This document shows, piece by piece, positions 50,436-60,152 of a stretch of DNA of 64,000 nucleotides. The stretch's first letter is position 1. Every line of letters begins with the position of its first letter. The notes below the pieces were generated by a model. That model worked only from the letters and a program-made list of their open reading frames with translations, did not search any database and had not been told where the DNA came from. Source of the DNA: Paenibacillus sp. FSL K6-3182 (GTDB lineage Bacteria; Bacillota; Bacilli; Paenibacillales; Paenibacillaceae); NCBI RefSeq assembly GCF_037976325.1, contig NZ_CP150265.1:5965001-6029000 (forward strand), in the 5' to 3' direction. Position numbers and translations under genes: made by a program.

Positions 50436-52184
50436 ATGGAACAGCAGCAAATCCCTCGCCCTGAATACCCAAGACCCCAGTTCACTCGAAATTCATGGCT
50501 CAATTTAAATGGTGAATGGCAATTCGAAATGGATCCTGGAAAAAGCGGTATCTCGCGCGGATTAAACCAAGACGAGCAAAAGCTAACTCAACGCATCATC
50601 GTCCCCTTTTGTCCAGAGAGCCGGCTGTCAGGCATTGGGCATACTGATTTCATTCCAGCCGTTTGGTACAAACGAAGCTTCAAGCTTCCTGACAACTGGA
50701 ACGGCGGACATACAATATTGCATTTTGGAGCGGTAGACTACGAGGCTCAGGTGTGGGTTAATGGCAAGCATGTAGGCAAGCATCGAGGCGGTTACAGTTC
50801 TTTCTCATTCAATATTACAGATGCCCTCCAGCAAGGTGAAAATATGGTTACCGTATATGCCGAGGATGATACTCGCTCTGGCTTACAACCGCGCGGCAAG
50901 CAGAGCGGTACCTACCATTCACAAGGCTGCGACTATACCCGCACGACTGGCATATGGCAAACAGTTTGGCTTGAGCATGTGTCTGAAACATATATAGAAT
51001 CTTGCCGTTTCGTTCCAGACCCGGAGAATAGCTGCCTGCATGTGACTGCCAAGCTGTCTGGCAACACAAAAGATGTACAGTTCCGATGTAATGCGCTGCT
51101 CGATGGCCTGTCCGTAGGAAAACAAACGGCAAACGCCGGCTCGATGTCCGTTTCATTAACGCTGCCCCTCTCTAAAATCAAATTATGGAACACCGATTCA
51201 CCTGTTCTTTATGATCTTGAGCTTGAACTCATTCGAGATGGCGAAGTATTGGACTCAGCTTCTTCATATTTTGGTTTGCGTTCCATTCAATTGGATGGTA
51301 AGGCGTTCCGTATTAATGGCAAATCCGTATTCCAACGGCTCGTTCTTGATCAAGGCTTCTATCCTGAAGGCATTTATACAGCACCTACTGACGATGATTT
51401 AAAACAAGATATTGAAATGTCGCTCGCACTTGGTTTCAACGGTGCAAGATTGCATGAGAAAATGTTCGAGCCTAGATTCCTATATTGGGCAGATAAGCTT
51501 GGATATTTGGTTTGGGGAGAGCATGCTAACTGGGGTCTCGATATATCAACAGCTGCCAGCCTTGCTCAATTTCTACCGGAATGGATTGAGGGTGTGGAAC
51601 GAGACTTTAACCATCCAAGCTTGATCGGATGGTGCCCATTTAATGAAACATGGGACTCATCGCGCGGCACTCGTCAAGATAATGACGTACTTCGCGTCGT
51701 TTATGAGACGACTAAAGCTATTGATCCAACGCGTCCGGTCATCGATACAAGCGGCAACTTCCATGTTGTAACGGACATTTTTGACGTCCACGATTATGAT
51801 CAGAATCCTGTTACATTCAGGGAACGTTATCAGCCGCTTGCCGAGAAAGGCGAGGCGTGGGTTTCCTTCCCCGATAGACAAAGCTATAACGGCCAACCTT
51901 ATTTCGTCAGTGAGTATGGCGGAATTTGGTGGAATCCTAACCAGTCCGATGAGAAAAGCTGGGGCTACGGGGATCGTCCACAAAGTGTCGAGCAATTTAT
52001 TGAAAGATATGACGGCTTGACCAGTACTCTTCTTGAGAATCCTAATATGTTCGGGTTCTGTTATACACAGCTTTATGACGTGGAACAAGAAGTGAATGGG
52101 CTTTATACTTACGATCGACAACCGAAGTTTGATGTTGAACGAATTAAAGCGATCAACAGCAAAAAAGCCGCTATCGAGGATTAG
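50436..52184 (+). CDS. glycoside hydrolase family 2 protein (beta-galactosidase/beta-glucuronidase clan)
   Basis: A cytoplasmic 582-residue GH2 enzyme. The sugar-binding jelly roll (about 15-190) contains LNLNGEWQFEMDPG and VWVNGKHVGKHRGGYSSFSF. An immunoglobulin-like domain (about 195-285) and a TIM barrel follow. The acid/base Glu404 lies in CPFNETWD and the nucleophile Glu493 in VSEYGGIWW. It lacks the C-terminal domains of large LacZ enzymes and any signal peptide. ATG at 50436 follows GGAGG. It sits beside the xylose genes but has its own AT-rich promoter with inverted repeats. A xylan- or pectin-derived beta-glycoside is possible but not shown. Confidence 0.88.
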   Translation: MEQQQIPRPEYPRPQFTRNSWLNLNGEWQFEMDPGKSGISRGLNQDEQKLTQRIIVPFCPESRLSGIGHTDFIPAVWYKRSFKLPDNWNGGHTILHFGAVDYEAQVWVNGKHVGKHRGGYSSFSFNITDALQQGENMVTVYAEDDTRSGLQPRGKQSGTYHSQGCDYTRTTGIWQTVWLEHVSETYIESCRFVPDPENSCLHVTAKLSGNTKDVQFRCNALLDGLSVGKQTANAGSMSVSLTLPLSKIKLWNTDSPVLYDLELELIRDGEVLDSASSYFGLRSIQLDGKAFRINGKSVFQRLVLDQGFYPEGIYTAPTDDDLKQDIEMSLALGFNGARLHEKMFEPRFLYWADKLGYLVWGEHANWGLDISTAASLAQFLPEWIEGVERDFNHPSLIGWCPFNETWDSSRGTRQDNDVLRVVYETTKAIDPTRPVIDTSGNFHVVTDIFDVHDYDQNPVTFRERYQPLAEKGEAWVSFPDRQSYNGQPYFVSEYGGIWWNPNQSDEKSWGYGDRPQSVEQFIERYDGLTSTLLENPNMFGFCYTQLYDVEQEVNGLYTYDRQPKFDVERIKAINSKKAAIED

Positions 52185-52203
52185 TGCTCATTAGTCTCAA
52201 ACA

Positions 52204-52241
52204 TAAAACAGGCATGCTGCGATGGCAGCATGCCTGTTTTT
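52204..52241. terminator. bidirectional terminator
   Basis: ACAGGCATGCTGC and GCAGCATGCCTGT form a perfect 13-bp stem around GATG, followed by T-rich sequence, between the convergent GH2 and giant exoprotein genes. Confidence 0.88.
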
Positions 52242-52281
52242 ATTGCTTTTCTACTTACAATTGACCTAATAACCCGCTCCA

Positions 52282-55200
52282 TTATTGAACGCGATGTACG
52301 CCAACAATATCTAATGTTTGTCCATCGATCGTTATGTCTACTGATTTCGTTTTCACTGTGCCATTATTGTAGTAAGCAGAAAATGTGAATGTTAAGGTGC
52401 CTTTAGCAAGCTTTGTGAATGATGCATCCCAAAGCTCACCCTTCCAGTTGGTTTGCCCTGCGTTTAATGCGGTTAGAGACGTTTCGTAAGTATGCATATG
52501 CACCTCTACCCGATCCGCTTTTGTAGCCGTACCTGTAATGGTCGTATCTGCCTCCAGTATAAATTTCTCTCCCGCCCAAAATATCGAATAACCGCGCGGC
52601 GAATTCTCATCTCCTGATTGTTTTAAATTAAAAGCCTTACGATGCTGATCCCATAGCTCAGTATGCCGTACATAAGCATTGACATGTAGCGGCAGCACCT
52701 GCAACGTTTTGGTTACGCTAACCGGCTCAGCTATACCGTCGCTAACCGTTAGCTTCATACTCCAAAGCCCTACCGTTGTTAACCTCAGTGAAGGCCCTTT
52801 TACCGGATAGTTTGGACCATTAACGGTATAGAAATAGCTGTTCTTCACGCCGAGCGGACTTGTCAGCTCATAAGCAATCGTAAGCGTATTGCCATCAGCA
52901 TCTGTCACATTCGATAGAAACGTTGTCATATCTCCTTCATATACAGGTTTGGGCGTCCAATCAAAGTCAGCCGTCGGAGGTCGATTGGTAACGAAATAAA
53001 TATATTCATAATGCCCTTCATTGCCGGCAACGTCATAATCGATTATGGTAAGGCGATATGCTTGTCCAGAAATCAACCCAGCAACTTTGTATGATTGCTT
53101 AGAAAGTGCTAAAGGAATGCTGTATTCTATTTTACCGTCACCATTTAAATCAATATTCGTCACACTGCCGCTCGCGTTCACTTTTTGCAAATAGAAAGTG
53201 CGAGCAGCATGTCCCGAGGAAGGCTCGGCATCATAGAAGGTATTGAACTGAACCGTTACGGCCGTAGGTTCAACAGTAAGCTGTTCATTCACATCTGCAG
53301 GTTTAACCGTATCGACAAAGAAAAACCCGTTGCTTGAATACGGTCCCCATATATAGCTGTCGTTCGCTCTCGCTCTCCAGTAATGCAGCCCCTCAGCTAA
53401 CGCAGGTGTTGTGTAATTATCAGCAGCCAAAGCTGAGTTTGTGTCCACTACCATAACACCGCTTGATGCTTTGAACACCTCATAGTCTATCGCTTTAATG
53501 GGGTGGTTCTCTGGATCAATCGTAAACGCGTGCAGCTGTGGGCGATTTGAGTTTGTATAAATAGGATTATTAGCATCTAGCCCGTTAAACGAAAGTAAAT
53601 AGGTTTGCGGCGGGAGATCCAGCACAAAATATTTAATATTGCTTAAATTAGACCATACCCCTACTGAGTAAACCTGCCCTTGCACCTTAACGACGCGACC
53701 TGGAACGATGCTTTCCGCAAGCATAGGATACGTAAGTGCATTTCCTTCATGCTCAATATACAAGGCCGTTTCATTGTTATCGACATAGGTTAGTGTTAAA
53801 CGATAACTTTCTTGCGGATCATTCTCCTTGTCATAATACGTCCATCGAATCGTCGGTTCTTTAATCAGCACCGTCGGTGTTGTTGGAGTCGTTCCAGCAG
53901 GTACCGTAATGGTCATAACAGGCTTCGTTTGGTTAACTGGCGGTATTCCGTCCTTATAGACTATCGATTGCCCCCAATAAGACCATGCTCCGTGTATATC
54001 TCGAACTTGCTCCTGTACAATCAGCTCCACTCCAGGGCGATTATAGTACTCCCGTTTCCCGACTGTCCATGTGCTTTGATCAGCCCATCGTGTACGGAAT
54101 AACTTGTCTGATAAAATATGAGCAATATCAGGATCATAAGAGGTATCAAATGTTTCATAATCTAGTGCTTCACCTTCTGCAAAAACCTTGCCTGTAAACC
54201 TAACATCCGGCTGTGCGACCGGTCGTCGATGTACATAAAGCAGCTTTTTCACTGGCTCTGACCATTTGCTATAAGCAGAAAGACCAGGATTGTCTTTAGC
54301 ACGGAAGGTGATTTCATATACCCCAGGTTTCTCTAGCTCGTTTATGGTTGATCCATACGTTTTTCCGCTATAAATGCTCAACCCTTCTGGATTTTCAAAG
54401 AAGTTTGGATTATGGCTGTAGCTCCACTCTTCTGCTCCCATTGGATCTTTTTCAACGTCATTGAATAGTTTCTCATAAGAGATCGGATCATTGACGAGAA
54501 CAGAATCATAGGTTTGTTCGATGTAAGTGTCACCATAGTTCGTTTTCTTTACATTAGAGAATACAGCGTTGGATTGCCCAAGTGACATTAATCCCGCGTA
54601 GCCTCTTGTATACGTACCATCGGCAACCTCTAGTACTTTCGCATAATTCACATATACACGCTGAATGCCATTAACCGATTCTACTTTAATCGGATACGTG
54701 TTAAATGCAGTTCGTGTCATTGGTGTAGATTGCAATAATCTTTTCGCACCATTGACTACACGGAATAGCGACAGGGTGTTCTTGCTCCACTCCATTGCAT
54801 ACATATTTTTCTCATTCTGAATCTGAAAAGCAGCTCCGATAACCTTGTCGTTTCTTATATCACTTACATTTGCATGAAATTCTAAGGCGTAGTTTTTCAT
54901 AGCACTTCCAACATCATAGAGCAGTCCGCCCCAATCGTCACTCGTAATTTCAACGGTATTTGCATCTATTTCCTTTAATGTTCCATTAGCGTTAGCTGAA
55001 ACAAACGGCATGACATTTTTATCGTAAAAAACATAAATGGAGCCATCCGGTAAAATAGGTGTTGATGATGATCCTGATAGCTTTTGATTATTTCCTGGTT
55101 CTGCTCCGGAATATGGCGTCTGGGCAATGACACTATTGGTTGTTGCGTTATACAACGTGGCCCATATTTTTTTAGGTGCATCGGGATCACCCCAAGAGGT

Positions 55201-58200
55201 TCCCACAGGCATAAACACTGGATAAATAATCTGATCGTATTGATTGATAAATATTTTACCAAGGTTTGCACCATAATCTACACCTTGAAAACCGCCGTGT
55301 TGGTCTCCATAGTAATTAAAAAATGCATTATACGATTCGTGCGTTCTGCCTTGGGAATACGTCAATAAATTGGAAAAAACGATTGGATTTGCATTGGGTG
55401 CTACATCTGAATAACCTAATGGATGTGAACTTTCGTAACTGACAATCCTTCTTCCAAAAGCGCTCTTAAATATTTCTTCACCGTAATAGTTAGTACCGCT
55501 CTCAATTGCCTCAAACATAGTAGTACCTGTTTTACTGCTACCCATGGACACATAATTTACATAGACAAATCTTTTTGAATCAGATATGGAAGCCGCAGAT
55601 AGTCCAATTGCACCCCCTACAGTAACGTTACGAGTTACACCATTTTTTTTCACTTGTACAACGAGACCTCTCACTCCTCCTAATCCAGAAGAATAGCGAT
55701 CTTCAAAGTTATACGTAACGTACGTATCTCCGTTATCATCTTCGGTCAAGTTAATGTTTGAAATAAATCCACGATCCAAGTTCTCCCCTGGTGCTTCCCA
55801 CACTAAGCTTTTCGTTTTTAAGGAGTATTTGAAAATTCGCAATTGATTATTGTAATTATAATTATATTGCTCAGGCACATCATACGAGAATTTACTAGCC
55901 ACATACATATATTCGCCATCAGATGATATTTGGACAAGAGCCGGTCCAATTCCGCTGCCTAGTCCGCTAGGTGATGTTAAACTAGATTGCAAATTAATCG
56001 AATCAAGATATACACCATTTTTATCGTACCTCGCAATGACCGCTAAATACGGGTTGGCTGCATTTTGTCTTCTATCTGCAAAGTAAAATGTTTCATCTCC
56101 GCCAATTTCCATAAGTGTGAAATTGCTAGGTGTATCAAAATTAACCGTCCTCAAAAGCTCACCTGTAATTGAATTTCGTTCATAAAATGTATAGGGATAG
56201 TTAGGCAAGCTATAATTCTGACTATAAGAATATAGACGATTCCCACCGAAAACCTTGTTAAATATTATTTCTGAATTTGGCACACTCCAAGTGGGTTTAG
56301 CAACAATATCAGCAGCAAGCTGATATTTTGTTCGTGAGTTCGCTCCATTTCCTGAGTTCGGGTATCCAACTGAAAAGTTTGCGTACACTCCATTTTTTGT
56401 CGATAGTGTAGTAGCATCCGCTTTCCATGCCGCTTTTTGGGCATTTCCGCCTTTGTATGGCGTCTTAACCGTCCACGAACGGAAAATCGATTGTGTTGAG
56501 TAGTTCGTAACTGGTGGGCCGCTGTCTTCTCCCTGTCCTGGCTGCTGTGTAGTTCCAAACACGTTGAAGTTTGCAGACGGCTTGTAGTTCAGAATATCAG
56601 TAATGGCAATGCCCGAACTACCTTTTAACCCATAGTCTTCTGTCACGGTAGCACGATACTGCCTCTTCCCTACTTTAGAGTAATTGAGCGAATGCGTTGT
56701 TTTAAAAACTCCATTATATAAGGGTTTCCACGCTTCTTCCTCAAAGTTTCCATCACCATCTTGGTCATATCGCTCTTCGAGAAAAAGATGATTTAGAATA
56801 TCGCCGTCAGGACTCTCTGCATCGATATAAAGCATGAATCCGTTACCTCGATATGATTCTTCAGGTGCTAGCACTTCGACTGTAGGTGGTGCATCAGGAA
56901 TAACCTCCATAATTAAATCATCCCAATCACTAGCTCTTCCAGTCGTGTCATAAACCTTTCCTTCGATACTATATTCGCCTAAATTAGCAGGCGTTACGGT
57001 GAACCAACCATTTGTATAGGCTGCATCTCCTACTTTTTTATAGCGCATCTCCGACTTGCTAAAATCTATTTTTTCGCCTCTATCCTCTAATGGTGTATAC
57101 GAGTTTAAAAGATTGTAAGGTCGCTCTAAAGGCCTTCCTTGTATCACACGCGTTATTCCCGATACGATGGCTACTGGTTTGGGATCGACAACCCGAAGCA
57201 ATGCAGTATCCTTTTGCGATCCGCCAAATCCATCGGTTACGGTAATTTCAGCCGTATAAAACCCAGGATTTGAATAAGTCTTGTACAAAAACTCAAAGTC
57301 TGTATTATTTGGTAGTACTGCGCTCAAGTTGTTCGTGAATGTCCATGTGTAGCCGTTCAGTCCTTTTGACCGATTTATAAGCGAGGACTTTTCCCCTGCA
57401 ATAATACTAGGAGGATCAAATTCTATATCCGCTTTCAAATCAGGCTTAGGTGTAGGTGTTGGCTCAGGAGTTGGCGTAGGGCTTGTGCTTGGATTTGGCG
57501 TTGCTTTATTTGCCACGTTTATTATCAGCTGCGCCCACTCCGAAACTTTTTTTGCGCTATTGGTGACACGCAGCTCAATTATGTATTTCCCTTCAGCAGC
57601 AAAATCTTTTGCTGTTGGTTTTGTTGCAATCGTTTTACCTGTTGGGTTTTTATATTTCCAATCTCGAATGGTGATAGATTCCTTGCCTGGCGAATAGGAG
57701 AGTTTGTCATCAAGCTTCGGCTCTGTTGCCGGCTTCATGGTTATTTCGGGGGTTGTTCGATGGTCTCCCTCTTTATGAGAGATGATAGCTATTGGAGTAG
57801 TGGGTTCGTTCTTTTTGTTGAATGCAATTTTAAAATCTTTGGTATTGTTATTTTCGTTTGATTCGATGACGGCTTCACCAAAATCAGTCTTCGCTGTGAA
57901 GGTCTTAATTCCGCTTGATGTAGAGGATACATTGACGGTAACTGTTTTGGTTTGTCCGGGTGGTATGTTTGAAATGATTTCTGATTTAATTGTTGTCCCA
58001 ACTATACCTACCGTAAATGCTCCGCTACTTAACGTTTTACTTTTATTCTCTGAAGTAATTTTAATTGGTATAGAGTCGCCAACCCATGCATCTGCCGGAT
58101 TGACTATTGCGCTAATGATAAGATCAGGTTTTGAGGGCGGTGGCGGAAGCGGTTCAGCTGGAATAGTAAAGATTTCATACCACCACGAATCATCAGGCTG

Positions 58201-58833
58201 CCATATATTCCACATTTGAACGACACCAGGAGAAAATTTTGTTCGAGCTTGCTGTATTATGACATAGTCTAAGAGTGTATCCCCCGTCCAGCTCGTTCCT
58301 TTTAATTTATTGTAACTTTCTAAAAATGTTTTTGAATGACCATACGGATCTATTATTTCTTTCATCCATTGTGCTGCATCAGGATTACTATTAAGCACTG
58401 TCGATTCCCTTATATTTTTTGATTTTCCTACACTAGTGTCCCATGGTGTCTTTACCCAATTCTTCGCCACACTTTTGGTTGCATTTGAATCACTTTCAAA
58501 CATCCAGTTTCGATATAGATTTCCTTCATAATCCCAACCAAGATAACGAGATTGTCCCTTTTTTTCATCTTGCACTAATTTGTCAACATCTGATGGACAA
58601 CCATAAACTATAACACTTGAACCAATGTTGGATTGATTTAATAAAAATTTTTCGTTTAAAGCACCTTTAGAGTTTTTCAACGGTATATTATAAAAATCAA
58701 TATATTCTTGCGCCAAATCGCTATATTTAGCTGGTGCTGGACAATTCGTAGCTGCACTAACATGTAGAGGGAATGAAGTTATGAAAACCACAAAACATAA
58801 AGCTATGATAAGTAAATTCTTAACGACTTTCAT
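52282..58833 (-). CDS. giant secreted multi-domain protein (CARDB, PKD/Ig-like, propeller-like)
   Basis: A 2183-residue exported protein. After the signal peptide (KNLLIIALCFVVFITSF, cut near HVSAA) comes a unique Trp/Asn-rich domain (30-235). A CARDB domain (about 239-335, ESNENNNTKDFKI) and an Ig/PKD-like region follow, with a PTPTPEPTPTPKP linker near 450. More PKD-like domains precede an EF-hand-like DQDGDGNFEEEA near 691. A repeat-rich beta region at 800-1250 suggests a propeller. A lectin-like domain lies at 1315-1430, then more Ig/Fn3-like domains and DLNGDGKIEYS near 1895. There is no SLH or sortase motif. The ATG at 58833 has GGTGGGTGAG upstream, inside the SLH gene end. Binding partner unknown. 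Confidence 0.85.
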   Translation of the reverse strand: MKVVKNLLIIALCFVVFITSFPLHVSAATNCPAPAKYSDLAQEYIDFYNIPLKNSKGALNEKFLLNQSNIGSSVIVYGCPSDVDKLVQDEKKGQSRYLGWDYEGNLYRNWMFESDSNATKSVAKNWVKTPWDTSVGKSKNIRESTVLNSNPDAAQWMKEIIDPYGHSKTFLESYNKLKGTSWTGDTLLDYVIIQQARTKFSPGVVQMWNIWQPDDSWWYEIFTIPAEPLPPPPSKPDLIISAIVNPADAWVGDSIPIKITSENKSKTLSSGAFTVGIVGTTIKSEIISNIPPGQTKTVTVNVSSTSSGIKTFTAKTDFGEAVIESNENNNTKDFKIAFNKKNEPTTPIAIISHKEGDHRTTPEITMKPATEPKLDDKLSYSPGKESITIRDWKYKNPTGKTIATKPTAKDFAAEGKYIIELRVTNSAKKVSEWAQLIINVANKATPNPSTSPTPTPEPTPTPKPDLKADIEFDPPSIIAGEKSSLINRSKGLNGYTWTFTNNLSAVLPNNTDFEFLYKTYSNPGFYTAEITVTDGFGGSQKDTALLRVVDPKPVAIVSGITRVIQGRPLERPYNLLNSYTPLEDRGEKIDFSKSEMRYKKVGDAAYTNGWFTVTPANLGEYSIEGKVYDTTGRASDWDDLIMEVIPDAPPTVEVLAPEESYRGNGFMLYIDAESPDGDILNHLFLEERYDQDGDGNFEEEAWKPLYNGVFKTTHSLNYSKVGKRQYRATVTEDYGLKGSSGIAITDILNYKPSANFNVFGTTQQPGQGEDSGPPVTNYSTQSIFRSWTVKTPYKGGNAQKAAWKADATTLSTKNGVYANFSVGYPNSGNGANSRTKYQLAADIVAKPTWSVPNSEIIFNKVFGGNRLYSYSQNYSLPNYPYTFYERNSITGELLRTVNFDTPSNFTLMEIGGDETFYFADRRQNAANPYLAVIARYDKNGVYLDSINLQSSLTSPSGLGSGIGPALVQISSDGEYMYVASKFSYDVPEQYNYNYNNQLRIFKYSLKTKSLVWEAPGENLDRGFISNINLTEDDNGDTYVTYNFEDRYSSGLGGVRGLVVQVKKNGVTRNVTVGGAIGLSAASISDSKRFVYVNYVSMGSSKTGTTMFEAIESGTNYYGEEIFKSAFGRRIVSYESSHPLGYSDVAPNANPIVFSNLLTYSQGRTHESYNAFFNYYGDQHGGFQGVDYGANLGKIFINQYDQIIYPVFMPVGTSWGDPDAPKKIWATLYNATTNSVIAQTPYSGAEPGNNQKLSGSSSTPILPDGSIYVFYDKNVMPFVSANANGTLKEIDANTVEITSDDWGGLLYDVGSAMKNYALEFHANVSDIRNDKVIGAAFQIQNEKNMYAMEWSKNTLSLFRVVNGAKRLLQSTPMTRTAFNTYPIKVESVNGIQRVYVNYAKVLEVADGTYTRGYAGLMSLGQSNAVFSNVKKTNYGDTYIEQTYDSVLVNDPISYEKLFNDVEKDPMGAEEWSYSHNPNFFENPEGLSIYSGKTYGSTINELEKPGVYEITFRAKDNPGLSAYSKWSEPVKKLLYVHRRPVAQPDVRFTGKVFAEGEALDYETFDTSYDPDIAHILSDKLFRTRWADQSTWTVGKREYYNRPGVELIVQEQVRDIHGAWSYWGQSIVYKDGIPPVNQTKPVMTITVPAGTTPTTPTVLIKEPTIRWTYYDKENDPQESYRLTLTYVDNNETALYIEHEGNALTYPMLAESIVPGRVVKVQGQVYSVGVWSNLSNIKYFVLDLPPQTYLLSFNGLDANNPIYTNSNRPQLHAFTIDPENHPIKAIDYEVFKASSGVMVVDTNSALAADNYTTPALAEGLHYWRARANDSYIWGPYSSNGFFFVDTVKPADVNEQLTVEPTAVTVQFNTFYDAEPSSGHAARTFYLQKVNASGSVTNIDLNGDGKIEYSIPLALSKQSYKVAGLISGQAYRLTIIDYDVAGNEGHYEYIYFVTNRPPTADFDWTPKPVYEGDMTTFLSNVTDADGNTLTIAYELTSPLGVKNSYFYTVNGPNYPVKGPSLRLTTVGLWSMKLTVSDGIAEPVSVTKTLQVLPLHVNAYVRHTELWDQHRKAFNLKQSGDENSPRGYSIFWAGEKFILEADTTITGTATKADRVEVHMHTYETSLTALNAGQTNWKGELWDASFTKLAKGTLTFTFSAYYNNGTVKTKSVDITIDGQTLDIVGVHRVQ

Positions 58834-58841
58834 TATAAAAC

Positions 58842-59822
58842 TCACCCACCAATCCAAAAGGATACCCCTGTATCATCTGAACCTTTATATACAACAAAAC
58901 TTCTTCCATCGTAAGTCGTTTCTATTTCATCCGTAGCGTCCCCGGCTTTAGAACTATCCACTTTAAGATAGTTACTATAGGCTTTTTCAAATGATATAGG
59001 ATAATAATATTTTAAAATATCTTTGACAAATTCTTTTACATCCGCTGAACTTTCAAAAGTGTTAAGTGTAGTTCTTTTTAATTCAGCCTTATATTCAATT
59101 GTCACTTTATTATCTTGAAATGTATCCGTTCCTTTAAGGTTAATTAGAATGGTTTGATTTCTACCATAAGTCGTATTCCCCTTAAAACTAGGTAAACTCT
59201 GAATCAATGTATTCAACTCTTCCTTCGTCTTCGGATAAGCCACCGGCTTCCCATTCTTCGCCATCAACGTATTCAGAATCATCACCACTGCCTCAGCACG
59301 AGTTGCATTCTTCTCTCCGCCCATCGAACCATCAGGATAACCCTTCATAATCTCCAGTTTTTTTGCCACAGCCAAATAACCTGACTTTACGCCTTCGGCA
59401 TCTTTGCCTAGCGCACGGATCGTCATACGCGCGATCTCTTCTCGCGTAATCATACGATTTGGATCAAATGTATTTTCAGGATAGTCGCCAACCTTAATAA
59501 TCGATTGTTTTAAACCCGTAGCAATATAAGTTCGGAACCAACCCGTATCATCAACAAAAGGCGTATCTGTATCTTCCACTTTCACCTTCATCGCCATCGC
59601 AATCGACTTCAAAAACTCTGCACGCGTCATGTTCGCATTTGGCTTAAATGTTTTTGCATCATAACCATTAATCCATCCTTGGTTAATAGCCGTCGCAATT
59701 TCATCCTTTGCCCAATGCGTTTTTGTATCTGTAAAAGCAACTGCTGCCGCAGCTGTCTCCGTATTTATCAGAAACGTCACCAATAACGTAATTGCGAGCA
59801 AGATTTGTCCTATTTTCCGCAT
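58842..59822 (-). CDS. S-layer-homology (SLH) domain surface protein
   Basis: A 326-residue exported protein. A signal peptide ends near TAAAAVA. Three SLH domains follow: about 29-75 (FTDTKTHWAKDEI...NANMTRAEFL), 87-140 (FVDDTGWFRTYIATGL...RMITREEIARM) and a shorter one at 145-190 (IMKGYPDGSMGGEKNATRAEAV). These bind pyruvylated wall polymer. The C-terminal about 130 residues form an unassigned domain rich in Lys, Thr and Tyr. ATG at 59822 is chosen (GGAGTGG upstream) over ATG at 59837. Its stop is eight bases before the giant protein start, so both are made from one message. The 330-bp upstream gap has no gene. Confidence 0.92.
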   Translation of the reverse strand: MRKIGQILLAITLLVTFLINTETAAAAVAFTDTKTHWAKDEIATAINQGWINGYDAKTFKPNANMTRAEFLKSIAMAMKVKVEDTDTPFVDDTGWFRTYIATGLKQSIIKVGDYPENTFDPNRMITREEIARMTIRALGKDAEGVKSGYLAVAKKLEIMKGYPDGSMGGEKNATRAEAVVMILNTLMAKNGKPVAYPKTKEELNTLIQSLPSFKGNTTYGRNQTILINLKGTDTFQDNKVTIEYKAELKRTTLNTFESSADVKEFVKDILKYYYPISFEKAYSNYLKVDSSKAGDATDEIETTYDGRSFVVYKGSDDTGVSFWIGG

Positions 59823-60036
59823 ATTTAACCACTCCATTTATTAGGATGATAAAAATTCACCAGCGATAAAAAAACATTTTTAACACATTTTTTTACAGCA
59901 GCTTCATAATCATTCTTCTTGCCTGTCTCTTTCCCCTTCTTTTCTTATCCCCTTTCCCTCCACTATTTCCCGTATTTCGACAACATTCCTTCCCCCATCA
60001 GCAGGCAACTCTCCCAAGAAACACTGCTGAAGCAAC

Positions 60037-60082
60037 GCAAAAAAAGCACGCCCCTCCCTCTACCGAGGGAATAAGCGTGCTT
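60037..60082 (-). terminator. terminator after the MFS gene
   Basis: On the minus strand GAAGCACGC...TCCCTC and GAGGGA...GCGTGCTT form a two-part stem followed by seven T. Confidence 0.82.
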
Positions 60083-60152
60083 CGCTATCCTACATATCAA
60101 CTACAGCAAATGTTACTTCACACCGGAGAATCTGTCAATAACCCGCAGCCAA

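Noticed and set aside
57782..58219. Hydrophobic plus-strand ORF antisense to the giant exoprotein
   Set aside because: Its hydrophobic look comes from Ser/Thr/Asn codons of the real protein on the other strand; no ribosome binding site.
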